Source of the DNA: Methylobacterium radiodurans
Lineage (GTDB): Bacteria > Pseudomonadota > Alphaproteobacteria > Rhizobiales > Beijerinckiaceae
DNA length: 64,000 bases
Direction: 5' to 3'
NCBI RefSeq assembly: GCF_003173735.1
Contig: NZ_CP029551.1
Span: 124,001 to 188,000 of the forward strand
The notes below the pieces were generated by a model. That model was given only the letters and a program-made list of their open reading frames with translations. It was not told where the DNA came from and searched no databases. The first letter of the stretch is position 1. Each line of letters begins with the position of its first letter. The translations under genes and the position numbers were made by a program. Shown one piece after another: positions 9,930-18,527 of this stretch.

Positions 9930-10139
9930 TCAACCGGGCGCGCGTTCCAGCAACTTGGAGACCTGTGCGACCCCGTCGCGCAGGGGCGAGAGCGTACCGT
10001 CCGGCCCGAGCGACAGCACGGCAGCGTGCATGGCGAGGACGGGGACGAAGACCAGCGCCATCATGAACGCGATGACGAGGACGCTGCGATCGGTTCCCGC
10101 ACGTGCGGCACGGCGGGTAGATACGTTCGAGAAGGTCAT
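9930..10139 (-). CDS. Small single-pass membrane protein, unknown function
   Basis: A 69-residue protein with a basic N-terminus (STRRAARAGTDR) and one clear hydrophobic segment (SVLVIAFMMALVFVPVLAMHAAVLSL), followed by a short tail ending KLLERAPG. The topology is probably N-in. The start codon is preceded on the minus strand by GAGGTG (plus-strand 10144-10149) at good spacing, which supports translation. It faces the propeller gene tail to tail with a 34-bp gap. I recognise no family. Confidence 0.65.
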   Translation of the reverse strand: MTFSNVSTRRAARAGTDRSVLVIAFMMALVFVPVLAMHAAVLSLGPDGTLSPLRDGVAQVSKLLERAPG

Positions 10140-10425
10140 GGCTCACCTCGTTGCGACCAGCCGCCTTTCGGCCGGTCGGGAGGGAGCCGATCCGGGGATC
10201 AGGCGCCGAACGCGCGACGGGCCGCAGGCGGCTTGGTCGATCGACTACTGTCGTCGGGCATGGGGTTCCGGATTCCTGTGAGACCGCGCGGCCGGCCTTG
10301 AGGACGGTGACGCGGGCCATCAGCGGATGATACGCGCGCGCCGGTTCGTCAAGCGTAAATGTGCGAGTGCCCCAATCGTTGCAGGCGGCCTCCGCGGCGA
10401 TCGCATGACCGCCGGAACGACGGTG

Positions 10426-11049
10426 TCAGGCCGGCGTGGAACCGGGCTCGAGATCCCGGGCCCGCCACATGTAGCGCGCCAGGATCGAGCGGTACGGGGC
10501 GAAGGCCGCAGCGACGGCGACGTCGTCGTCCCGGCCGCTGAGCCGTCGCAGGGTGCCGACCGCGGCAACGTCTCCGCGCGGCCAGATGTCGGGATCGCGG
10601 AAGTGGAAGATGCCGATCATGTCGGCGGTCCAAGGTCCGACACCCCGAATTCGGCAGAGCACCGCCGACCGTTCCGCCTGGGGCAGCCGCGTCAGGTTCG
10701 CGTCGAGAAGGCCGGCCGCCTCCGCGTCGCGGATCGCCAAGAGGGCGCGGACCTTGTTGCCGGACACGCCGCACCCGCGCAGAGCAGCCTCCTCCTCCGG
10801 CGCGAACAGATCGCGCGGCACGAGGCCCCGCTCGGCCGCCAAGCTCTCGATCCGCCCCCAGATGGCCAGCGCCGCGCGGGTCGAGAGCTGCTGGTTGATG
10901 ACCTCGACGAACAGGCGGTCTGCCACGCGGGCATGCGTCGGCCCAGGGATCGCGATCGGCCCGATCTGAGCAAAGGTCGCCTGCAAGGGCTCGGAGACCA
11001 TCGAGGCCGCGTGGCACAGGAAGGTGAAGACGTCGGGATCGAGGCTCAT
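10426..11049 (-). CDS. DNA-3-methyladenine glycosylase II (AlkA-like, HhH-GPD superfamily)
   Basis: A 207-residue base-excision repair enzyme. It carries the helix-hairpin-helix motif (LCRIRGVGPWTADMIGIF) followed by the Gly/Pro-rich loop and the catalytic aspartate in DIWPRGDVA, the hallmark of AlkA-type glycosylases that remove alkylated purines. The upstream helices (VADRLFVEVINQQLSTRAA) also match. It lacks the N-terminal AlkA beta domain, as in the shorter bacterial/yeast Mag1-type enzymes. No iron-sulfur cysteine loop is present, which argues against MutY or Nth. A second, structurally unrelated 3-methyladenine glycosylase lies at 60412-60984. Confidence 0.9.
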   Translation of the reverse strand: MSLDPDVFTFLCHAASMVSEPLQATFAQIGPIAIPGPTHARVADRLFVEVINQQLSTRAALAIWGRIESLAAERGLVPRDLFAPEEEAALRGCGVSGNKVRALLAIRDAEAAGLLDANLTRLPQAERSAVLCRIRGVGPWTADMIGIFHFRDPDIWPRGDVAAVGTLRRLSGRDDDVAVAAAFAPYRSILARYMWRARDLEPGSTPA

Positions 11050-11429
11050 CGAGGGACGCGAGGGACCAAGGCTTCGAGCAGGGTTCCGAGCTCCAACGCG
11101 AGAGGCGCTCGGTCGTCCGCGCGAAGACCTGCGTTGGAGCCGGCCTGACAGGCATCAGGCGAAGCAGATGACGGCGTCACAAATTGATTTTGCGACGCAC
11201 AAAAATTCGATTTGATCGTTCGCGCAAGCGCTTCTACGTCCATACGGCTGAAGCATGACTGGACTGAAACGCGTCGGGTCGATCGCCCTCGGGAGCCTGC
11301 ACGATAACCGCGAAGCCTTGGCGCCAACGCACTATGGTGCACTGCAAAATTCACAGATCTCGGTGCAGGAGGCTCGTGCTTCAATCGCTCCATCGATCGC
11401 CCCTGCGGCGATCCAATCGGAGCCGATCC
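11050..11429. other. Intergenic region between glycosylase and small secreted protein
   Basis: No gene is visible. The interval contains the AT-rich patch at about 11170-11220 (AATTGATTTTG, AAAAATTCGATTTGATCG), unusual in this GC-rich DNA, and probably holds the divergent promoters for the flanking genes. I cannot place -35/-10 boxes with confidence. Confidence 0.4.
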
Positions 11430-11645
11430 ATGCGCATGATCCATCTGGCCGTACTGGCCGCGACCGCTGCTGCCACCCTCGCGACCCCTGTGGTTGCGGA
11501 CGACATCCTCCATGTGACGCCGCCGCTCTACCGGGAGCAGGCTCGCACGCGTCCCGTGCGTCCGGCGACGGAGCTGGCCACCACCCCGCATCCGGTCTCG
11601 GCAGCGCCCGGCAGCACCCGGATCGTGGCAGCGGCCGTTCGCTGA
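11430..11645 (+). CDS. Small secreted protein, unknown function
   Basis: A 71-residue product with a clean signal peptide (MRMIHLAVLAATAAATLATP, cleavage probably after VVA) and a short, proline- and threonine-rich mature part without cysteines. The start is the first of two nearby Met codons (11430 and 11436). A GC-rich hairpin follows the stop. Such small periplasmic proteins of unknown role are common in Methylobacterium-like genomes; I recognise no domain. Confidence 0.6.
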   Translation: MRMIHLAVLAATAAATLATPVVADDILHVTPPLYREQARTRPVRPATELATTPHPVSAAPGSTRIVAAAVR

Positions 11646-11667
11646 GGGCCGACCCCGTGGGGTGCCA

Positions 11668-11688
11668 GGCCGGGCAAGCCGCGCCCGG
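11668..11688 (+). terminator. Hairpin between two convergent small genes
   Basis: Seven-base arms GCCGGGC (11668-11674) and GCCCGGC (11682-11688) flank a 7-nt loop. It lies 22 bp after the secreted-protein stop and 33 bp before the end of the converging gene, so it could serve both directions. There is no T-run. Confidence 0.45.
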
Positions 11689-11721
11689 CGCACCGCCGGC
11701 CACGTCTCGACAGCCCGAGCC

Positions 11722-11928
11722 TCACACGCGCTCGGGCGGTCGTCGAAGAACCTCGGCGACCTCCTCGCGCGACTTGCCGCGCACGGCGTAGCCCATCGCC
11801 TCGAAGCGCTCGATCAGCGGCGCGCTCTCCTCCGTCGAGCAGGCCGCCCATTCCGCCAGCAGCGCGTTCACCACCTCCAGCCGCTCGGCCGGATCGTCCG
11901 ACGCGTCCGCTCCCGTTTCCGTCGCCAT
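11722..11928 (-). CDS. Conserved small hypothetical protein
   Basis: A 68-residue acidic, helical protein (MATETGADASDDPAERLEVV and onward) with an amphipathic middle (LLAEWAACSTEESAPLIERF) and the ending EVAEVLRRPPERV. Start chosen at 11928 because the upstream codons are arginine-rich and unlike coding sequence. It is convergent with the secreted-protein gene and downstream of the MucR homologue. No known domain is recognised. Confidence 0.55.
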   Translation of the reverse strand: MATETGADASDDPAERLEVVNALLAEWAACSTEESAPLIERFEAMGYAVRGKSREEVAEVLRRPPERV

Positions 11929-12001
11929 GGCCGATCGTCCCTGCACGGCATCCGCAAAGCAAGTGCGCCGGCTGGGTCGAGGTTCCAAGCTTTGGGATAC
12001 G

Positions 12002-12027
12002 GCCCCGGGCTACTGCCCCGGGCTACT
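12002..12027. repeat. 13-bp perfect tandem duplication at the mucR stop codon
   Basis: The 13-mer gccccgggctact occurs twice in immediate succession (12002-12014, 12015-12027). The second copy contains the stop codon (TAG on the minus strand, 12023-12025) of the MucR homologue. Confidence 0.85.
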
Positions 12028-12430
12028 CTGCCGCGAGTTGGCTGCGGGGCTCACGTCTCCGGCTGATGGCGTGCGAGATCTTGGAGCGGCGCGCGCTGTA
12101 ATCGGCGGAGACCAGCGGGTAATCCACCGGCAGCCCCCACTTGGCCCGGTAGGCCTCCGGCGTCAGCCCGCGGGTGGTGAGGTGACGCCGCAGCGCCTTG
12201 TACGTCCGCCCATCCTCGAAGCTGACCAGACCGTCCGGCCGAATCGAAGCCCTGATCTCGGCGGGGCTCGGCTTGCTGACCTTCGCCTCGGGGGGACGGG
12301 ATAGGCCGGCGAGGGCCCGATCCACATCGCGCAGCAGGCCGTCGATTGCGGAGGCCGCGACCGCATTGCCGCTGACATAGGCGGTGACGATTCGAGAGAC
12401 GAGTTCGATACGTGTTGTCTGCTCTGGCAT
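12023..12430 (-). CDS. MucR/Ros-family transcriptional regulator without canonical zinc ligands
   Basis: A 135-residue member of the Ros/MucR family. The N-terminal helix (IELVSRIVTAYVSGNAV) and the C-terminal half match well: FEDGRTYKALRRHL, then GLTPEAYRAKWGLPVDYPLV and YSARRSKIS. In classical Ros the zinc finger begins with two Cys before the helix and ends with two His; here the cysteine positions are not Cys (VSFEDG), and only RRHL keeps a His. Zinc-free MucR paralogues are known in rhizobia and still bind DNA. MucR proteins repress AT-rich promoters of exopolysaccharide, motility and cell-cycle genes, so the polysaccharide cluster in this window is a plausible but untested target. The ATG at 12430 is preferred; an in-frame ATG lies at 12454. 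Confidence 0.88.
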   Translation of the reverse strand: MPEQTTRIELVSRIVTAYVSGNAVAASAIDGLLRDVDRALAGLSRPPEAKVSKPSPAEIRASIRPDGLVSFEDGRTYKALRRHLTTRGLTPEAYRAKWGLPVDYPLVSADYSARRSKISHAISRRREPRSQLAAE

Positions 12431-13006
12431 GACGTTCAGTCCGAGAGAACGCATCGAACACGGCCCGCCGGGCTGCAGATGAGCAGGTCGAAACGGATCG
12501 ACCTCCGCTGATCTTCAGCGACGAACACGCGATACCCGCGATTGAAGCCACCCCCGCCCCCCTCGAAGCAGGATGGGGGAGACTATATTCTAACAGAAGT
12601 TGTATGTAAATTCTGATCTTGGTGCCCTGGTCATCCCGTGTTACGCGGAGTCACTCGGTGTCACTCGGCGGACCCACTTTAACGGCTCCGCCGGAGCCGC
12701 AGGATCGCAGGGACCATTCAGAGATCCCGGCCACAGATCGCCGCCGCGGATCCTTGATCTCGCCCCAATGGACGACGACAGAGGCGCCGCCGTAGCCGGG
12801 CATAGCGCTTGCGTAACCCATTCGCGCGGGCGCGGCCGTCGTGCCGTACCCCGATCAGGAGTGCCCCGTGCGTGCGCGGCGTCTTCGGGGCCGTCCGGGA
12901 TCGGGATCGCGGTGAATGATCAGAAGTGGCTTTGCGCGGCGCTGACCCGCGACTGAGCAGTCAGGGACGCGGCCCGGGCGGTCCGAGGCACGATTGGGGT
13001 TCATCC
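12431..13006. other. Intergenic region upstream of mucR homologue and type I secretion genes
   Basis: No gene is supported in 576 bp. It contains an AT-rich stretch at ~12580-12622 (TATATTCTAACAG, TTGTATGTAAATTC), likely a promoter for the minus-strand regulator. It also has a near-perfect tandem 10-mer (tcactcggtg, tcactcggcg at 12650-12669) and a tight inverted repeat CGGCTCCG-c-CGGAGCCG at 12683-12699 that could be an operator. Confidence 0.5.
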
Positions 13007-15232
13007 ATGAGCACAACGTCGGCGCCCGCCGCAGAGCCGCCGGTCCAGCCGCCGGTCCAGCCGCCGGTCCAGCCGCAGGCCCAACCCCAGCCGCCTCAGC
13101 CCCGTCCGGATTCCGGCCTGAGCGCGCTCACGCTCGTCTCCTCGTTCCATCAGGTGCCCTGCGACAGCGCCCAGCTCGCGCACGAGCTGGGGGTCGGCGA
13201 GCGGCCCTCGTCGGCCATCGACATCGTGCGCGGCGCCAAGCTGCTCGGGCTGAAGGCGCGCATCCTGAAGAACCAGAAGCCGAGTCGGCTGGAGAGCATC
13301 CCTCTCCCGGCGATCCTCCAGACCAAGGATGGTCGCTTCGTCCTGATCGGTCGCCGGTACGAGGACGGCACCTACCGGATCATCGACGCGGCGACCCGCC
13401 AGGTCGAGCAGCCGAAAGGCGCCGACTTCGCGGCCGAGACCTGGGACGGTACGATCGTCCTGGTGGCGCGCCGCGCCCGCATGACCGATACGCCGTCCGA
13501 ATTCGGGCTCTCCTGGTTCCGGCCGTCGCTCTGGCGCTACCGCAAGCCGCTGATGAGCGTGATCGTCGCCTCGCTGTTCGTTCAGCTCTGCGCGCTGATC
13601 ACGCCGCTCTTCATGCAGATCACCATCGACAAGGTGCTGGTCCACAAGGGCTACTCAACCCTGGTGCTCGTCGTCGTCGGGCTGATCCTGATCGGCTTCT
13701 TCAACGTCGCGATCCAGTACCTGCGGACCTACATCCTCGTGCACACGACGAGCCGCATCGACGTCGAACTCGGCACGAAGCTGTTCGACCACATGCTGCG
13801 GCTGCCGCTCGCCTATTTCGAGACGCGCGCGGCCGGCCAGACGGTGGCTCGCGTGCGCGAGCTTGAGGCGGTGCGCAACTTCCTCACCGGCCAGGGCCTG
13901 AGTTCGGTGCTCGACCTCGTCTTCACGGGCGTCTTCTTCGTCATCATGTTCATGTACTCGGCGACGCTGGCGCTGATCGTGCTGGCCTCGATCCCGTGCT
14001 ACATCCTGGTCGCCGCGCTGCTCCGCCCGCTCCTGCGCGACAAGACGAAGGAGCGCTTCAACCGCGGCGCCGAGAGCCAGCAGTTCCTGGTCGAGTCGGT
14101 GGTCGGCATACAGACCATCAAGGCGATGGCGGTCGAGCCGACGCTGCGCACCCACTGGGAGGAGCGGCTGGCGGCTTACGTCCGCTCCTCGTTCGAGGGC
14201 GTGATGCTGGCCAATCTCGGCCAGAACGCGATCCAGTACATCAACAAGGTCGCCTCGGCCCTGGTGCTGTTCTTCGGCGCGCAGGCCGTGATCGCGGGCG
14301 AGCTCAGCGTCGGCTCGCTCATCGCCTTCAACATGCTGATGGGCCAGGTCACCGCACCGATCCTGCGCCTGTCGCAGCTCTGGCAGGACTTCCAGCAGGT
14401 AAAGGTCTCGGTCGAGCGCCTCGGCGACGTGATGAACGCGCCCGTCGAGAGCCGCGCCATGGCCCAGGCCTCGCTGCCGCCGGCCCGCGGCAGCATCCAG
14501 CTGCGCAACATCGTGTTCCGCTACCAGCCTGGCGGCAATGAGGTGCTGAGGAACGTCTCGCTCGACATTCCGGCCGGGCAGGTCGTGGGCATCGTCGGCC
14601 CGTCCGGCTCGGGCAAGTCGACGCTCACCAAGCTGATGCAGCGCCTGTACCAACCCGAGAAGGGACAGGTGCTCGTCGACGGCATCGACATCGCGCAGGT
14701 CGATCCGACCTGGCTACGTCGCCAGATCGGCGTGGTGCTGCAGGAGAACTTGCTTTTCAACCGCACGGTCCACGAGAACATCGCGCTGGCCAACCCCGCC
14801 ATGTCGCGGGCTCAGGTGGTAGGGGTCGCCCGGCTCGCGGGCGCCGACGAATTCATCAACCGCCTGCCGCTCGGCTACGATACCCTTATCGAGGAGCGCG
14901 GCGGCAACCTCTCAGGCGGCCAGCGCCAGCGCCTCGCGATCGCCCGGGCGCTCGCCATCAATCCGCGCATCCTGATCTTCGATGAGGCCACCTCCGCCCT
15001 CGACTACGAGAGCGAGCGCATCATCCAGGAGAACATGCGCCACATTGTCCGCAACCGGACGGTCATCATTATCGCCCACCGTCTGGCCGCGGTCCGCGAC
15101 GCCGACCGCATCATCGCGCTGAAGGACGGCATGCTGGTCGAGGACGGTTCTCACGCCGAGTTGGTGGCAAGGCCGAACAGCCTCTACGGCCGCCTGTGGC
15201 GCCTGCAATCGGGGGAGACCATCGCGGCATGA
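13007..15232 (+). CDS. Type I secretion ABC transporter, HlyB-like (C39-like domain without catalytic Cys)
   Basis: A 741-residue permease-ATPase. After a Pro/Gln-rich tail (residues ~7-30, built on a 12-bp DNA repeat) comes a C39-like domain (SALTLVSSFHQVPCDSAQL). The position of the catalytic Cys in true C39 peptidases is not Cys, as in HlyB, so it should dock an uncleaved substrate rather than process a leader. Six transmembrane helices follow (~190-470), then the ABC domain with Walker A GPSGSGKST (~residue 530), signature LSGGQRQR (~634), Walker B LIFDEATSALD and the H-loop IIIAHRL. It overlaps the adaptor gene by ATGA, so the two are coupled. The substrate, normally an RTX protein with a C-terminal signal, is not in the window. 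Start at ATG 13007. Confidence 0.92.
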   Translation: MSTTSAPAAEPPVQPPVQPPVQPQAQPQPPQPRPDSGLSALTLVSSFHQVPCDSAQLAHELGVGERPSSAIDIVRGAKLLGLKARILKNQKPSRLESIPLPAILQTKDGRFVLIGRRYEDGTYRIIDAATRQVEQPKGADFAAETWDGTIVLVARRARMTDTPSEFGLSWFRPSLWRYRKPLMSVIVASLFVQLCALITPLFMQITIDKVLVHKGYSTLVLVVVGLILIGFFNVAIQYLRTYILVHTTSRIDVELGTKLFDHMLRLPLAYFETRAAGQTVARVRELEAVRNFLTGQGLSSVLDLVFTGVFFVIMFMYSATLALIVLASIPCYILVAALLRPLLRDKTKERFNRGAESQQFLVESVVGIQTIKAMAVEPTLRTHWEERLAAYVRSSFEGVMLANLGQNAIQYINKVASALVLFFGAQAVIAGELSVGSLIAFNMLMGQVTAPILRLSQLWQDFQQVKVSVERLGDVMNAPVESRAMAQASLPPARGSIQLRNIVFRYQPGGNEVLRNVSLDIPAGQVVGIVGPSGSGKSTLTKLMQRLYQPEKGQVLVDGIDIAQVDPTWLRRQIGVVLQENLLFNRTVHENIALANPAMSRAQVVGVARLAGADEFINRLPLGYDTLIEERGGNLSGGQRQRLAIARALAINPRILIFDEATSALDYESERIIQENMRHIVRNRTVIIIAHRLAAVRDADRIIALKDGMLVEDGSHAELVARPNSLYGRLWRLQSGETIAA
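13036..13071. repeat. Triplicated 12-bp repeat coding for a Pro-Pro-Val-Gln tail
   Basis: Three exact copies of gccgccggtcca (13036-13047, 13048-13059, 13060-13071) encode the PPVQ units near the N-terminus of the HlyB-like protein. The 12-bp period keeps the frame, so copy number could vary without breaking the gene. Confidence 0.9.
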
Positions 15233-16746
15233 ACGACCTCGTCCTCAGTCGCGCCAACGCCATCGGCAAGGCTGTGACGGTGCGGGCCGGCCCGGTCACC
15301 GGGCGGATTCGCACCTACATCTCGGGGTCCTCGCTGCTCTCGGGGCGCACGGACGATACCGAGTTCCTGCCCGCCCATCTCGAGATCCTTGAGACGCCGC
15401 CCTCGCCCCAGCGGGTGGCCGCGCTCTGGCTGCTCTGCGGCGCGCTCGCGGCGGCCCTCGTCTGGAGCTGCTTCGCCAAGCTCGACATCTTCGCGATCGC
15501 CACCGGACGCGTGCAGGTGGCGGGCCGCTCGAAGGTGATCCAGCCGCTCGATCCCGGCGCCGTCAAGGCGATCCGCGTCGAGAACGGCACGCAGGTGCGG
15601 GCAGGCGATATCCTGCTCGAACTCGATCCCACCGTCGCCAACGCAGACAAGCAGGCCTCGTCCTGGGACATCTGGTCGCTGCGCGCCGAGATCCCGCGCC
15701 GGCAGGCCGAGATCAAGGCTCTCGAGAGTGGCGCCACCGTGCCGCCGAAGATCGATTTCCCGGAGGAGATCGGCGCCGAGATCCGGCTGCGGGAGGAGAG
15801 CGTGCTCGTCGCCGAGCTCGCCCAGTACATATCGGCCAAGGCGAGCCTCGAGGGTCAGGTCGGCGAGAACGACGCGCTCAAGTCCCGGCTCGCCGGCAGC
15901 GTCGCGGCCCGCACGCGCCTGATCGACGTCCTGAAGGAACGTCTCGGCATGAAGCAGGAGCTGGTGGTGCGCGCCGCCGGCACCCGCGCCGCCCTGCTCG
16001 AGTCGCAGCAGGCGCTGGAAAGCGAGCTGACGAACCTCGCCTACGACAAGGGCCAGATGATGCAGGCCGAGGCCGCCGGCATCTCGCTCGTGAAGAAGCT
16101 GGAGCAGCTCCAGAAGCAGTCGGTGGCCGAGCAGGCCCAGAAGCTGACCGACGCGCAGCGCAAGCTCGACCGGTTCAAGGAGGATCTCGCCAAGGCGAGC
16201 TTCCGCGTCGATCGCATGACACTGCGGGCCCCGATCAGCGGCACCGTGCAGCAGCTCGCCGTGACGACGATCGGCCAGGTCGTCACCACCGGCCAGCCGC
16301 TGATGGTGATCGTGCCGAGCGAGGGCAACATCGAGATCGAAGCCCTGGTCCAGAACACGGATATCGGCTTCGTCGAGATCGGCCAGGAGGCGACGATCAA
16401 GGTCAACGCCTTCCCGTTCACCCGCTACGGCACCCTCGACGGCCGCGTGGTGCGGGTCTCGCGCGACGCGGTCGACGCCAAGGACGCGTCCCAGACCTCG
16501 GATGCGGCGACGGCCTCGCGTGCGCAGAACAGCTCGATCTTCTCAGCGACGCCGGCCGGCCAGAACCTCGTCTTTCCGGTCGTGATCGCGCTCAGCAAGA
16601 CGACGCTCCTCGTCGACGGCAAGAACCTGCCGCTCACCCCCGGCATGACCGCGACCGTCGAGGTCCAGACCGGCTCGCGCCGGGTGATCGATTACCTGTT
16701 CGCACCGATCCGCGAGACGACATCGACCGCGGGCCACGAGCGCTGA
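15229..16746 (+). CDS. HlyD-family type I secretion periplasmic adaptor
   Basis: A 505-residue membrane fusion protein. A ~65-residue cytoplasmic N-terminus precedes one transmembrane helix (VAALWLLCGALAAALVWSCF, ~70-89). Then come the first half of the lipoyl domain (VIQPLDPGAVKAIRVENGTQV), a long coiled-coil hairpin (~150-350, rich in Ala, Glu, Leu and Lys) and the second lipoyl half with TLRAPISGTVQQLAV, followed by the beta-barrel and the typical ending GMTATVEVQTGSRRVIDYLF. This is the HlyD signature for adaptors that join an inner-membrane ABC exporter to TolC. Translation is coupled to the upstream transporter by the ATGA overlap at 15229-15232. A 25-bp tandem duplication covers its stop codon. 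Confidence 0.93.
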   Translation: MNDLVLSRANAIGKAVTVRAGPVTGRIRTYISGSSLLSGRTDDTEFLPAHLEILETPPSPQRVAALWLLCGALAAALVWSCFAKLDIFAIATGRVQVAGRSKVIQPLDPGAVKAIRVENGTQVRAGDILLELDPTVANADKQASSWDIWSLRAEIPRRQAEIKALESGATVPPKIDFPEEIGAEIRLREESVLVAELAQYISAKASLEGQVGENDALKSRLAGSVAARTRLIDVLKERLGMKQELVVRAAGTRAALLESQQALESELTNLAYDKGQMMQAEAAGISLVKKLEQLQKQSVAEQAQKLTDAQRKLDRFKEDLAKASFRVDRMTLRAPISGTVQQLAVTTIGQVVTTGQPLMVIVPSEGNIEIEALVQNTDIGFVEIGQEATIKVNAFPFTRYGTLDGRVVRVSRDAVDAKDASQTSDAATASRAQNSSIFSATPAGQNLVFPVVIALSKTTLLVDGKNLPLTPGMTATVEVQTGSRRVIDYLFAPIRETTSTAGHER

Positions 16747-16786
16747 GCGCCTTCTGATCATCGAGCGCTGAGCGCCTCCTGATCAT
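16737..16786. repeat. 25-bp tandem duplication across the hlyD-like stop codon
   Basis: Two consecutive 25-bp units (16737-16761 and 16762-16786) differ at one position (cttctg versus cctctg context). The first includes the last codons and TGA of the adaptor gene, so the second repeats that end downstream without affecting the protein. Confidence 0.85.
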
Positions 16787-16989
16787 TCTGTCCGGGCGCG
16801 ACGCCGCGTCCGGCGGCGGGCCCATCGAAGCCGCGGCGACCGTTGGCAGCCGGACGCCGGAGCGTGCATCTGTCCGGGCCTCTGGCACGGCGCCGCCCGA
16901 TCCTCACAGACCGCTGACGCGATGCGGATCGTCCCTCAGGCCGGGTATTCCGCCTGAGCCGCCTCCGGGATGCGAATCGATCGCAGGCT

Positions 16990-17110
16990 GAAGCCCGGAT
17001 GGCCTGCTTCGGCGACATCGAGGGCTTCTAAAACCGGCTGCGCCGCCACTCGGCGTTCAGCTACCGCTCGCCCGTCGTCTATGAGCAGGACGCTGACCCA
17101 GAGACCTCAA
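16990..17110 (+). pseudogene. C-terminal remnant of an IS3-family transposase with internal stop
   Basis: The plus-strand frame through 17002 reads ACFGDIEGF, stop, NRLRRHSAFSYRSPVVYEQ. This is the conserved end of IS3-family transposases (pattern F-x-IEGFYN-x-x-RRHSALGYLSP-x-x-FE). The expected Tyr codon after GF is TAA (17029-17031). The rest of the DDE domain is absent upstream, so this is a dead fragment. It lies in the 534-bp gap between the secretion genes and the polysaccharide cluster, in which no other gene is visible. Confidence 0.7.
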
Positions 17111-17280
17111 CAATGAACCTGATCAGCAGGTGGACATCGTTGGACTGTCGGACAGCACCGCCTTTGCGACATATCGGGCGCGGACCGGACCGCGGAGGCT
17201 GCGGCCGGAAACCCGGAACGGTGTGATGTCCGAGTCGATGCCGCGCTCGATATCTCCATCCCGATCACCCGCGCGCCGAT

Positions 17281-18230
<950 letters not shown>

Positions 18231-18234
<4 letters not shown>

Positions 18235-18527
18235 GCGCACGGGCTGGCCTCTGGGGCTCGGAAATGGGCGCTCACGCGCGGGGTACCGTCGAGCAGCGCC
18301 TGATCGAGGATGATGGCGGCGACCGCCCGGTCTCGTGCGGCAATCGCCGCCGCCTCCGGCGCGGGTGAGTCAGGGCCGCACCTCGGCGAGCTTCCCGAGA
18401 TGGGCCGAGGCGGGCACGACGTGGATCCATCGCACGAGGCGGTCGTGGTACCATTGCCGAAGCCCCGGCGGCGAATCGAGCTCGACTGTCCCCGTCCGCC
18501 GGAGCGGCGGCACGGGCCCGCGCTCAT
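18231..18527 (-). pseudogene. Frameshifted small coding remnant between rfbH and the UDP-xylose synthase gene
   Basis: This 297-bp interval begins with an ATGA overlap with the rfbH stop and ends with an ATGA overlap with the next start, as for a coupled gene. Yet the coding signal switches frame. From about 18513 to 18370 the plausible protein (ELDSPPGLRQWYHDRLVRW and onward to HLGKLAEVRP) lies in one frame with strong G/C third positions. After the stop at 18370-18372 the plausible sequence ([20 protein letters not shown]) continues in another frame to 18231. A gene of about 95 codons carrying at least one frameshift fits best; a sequencing error is possible. I do not recognise the family. 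Confidence 0.5.

Noticed and set aside
10140..10425. Minus-strand start at 10320 reading MARVTVLKAG
   Set aside because: The beginning looks protein-like but the rest becomes Arg/Pro-rich and overlaps the supported 69-aa gene; no ribosome binding site is clear.
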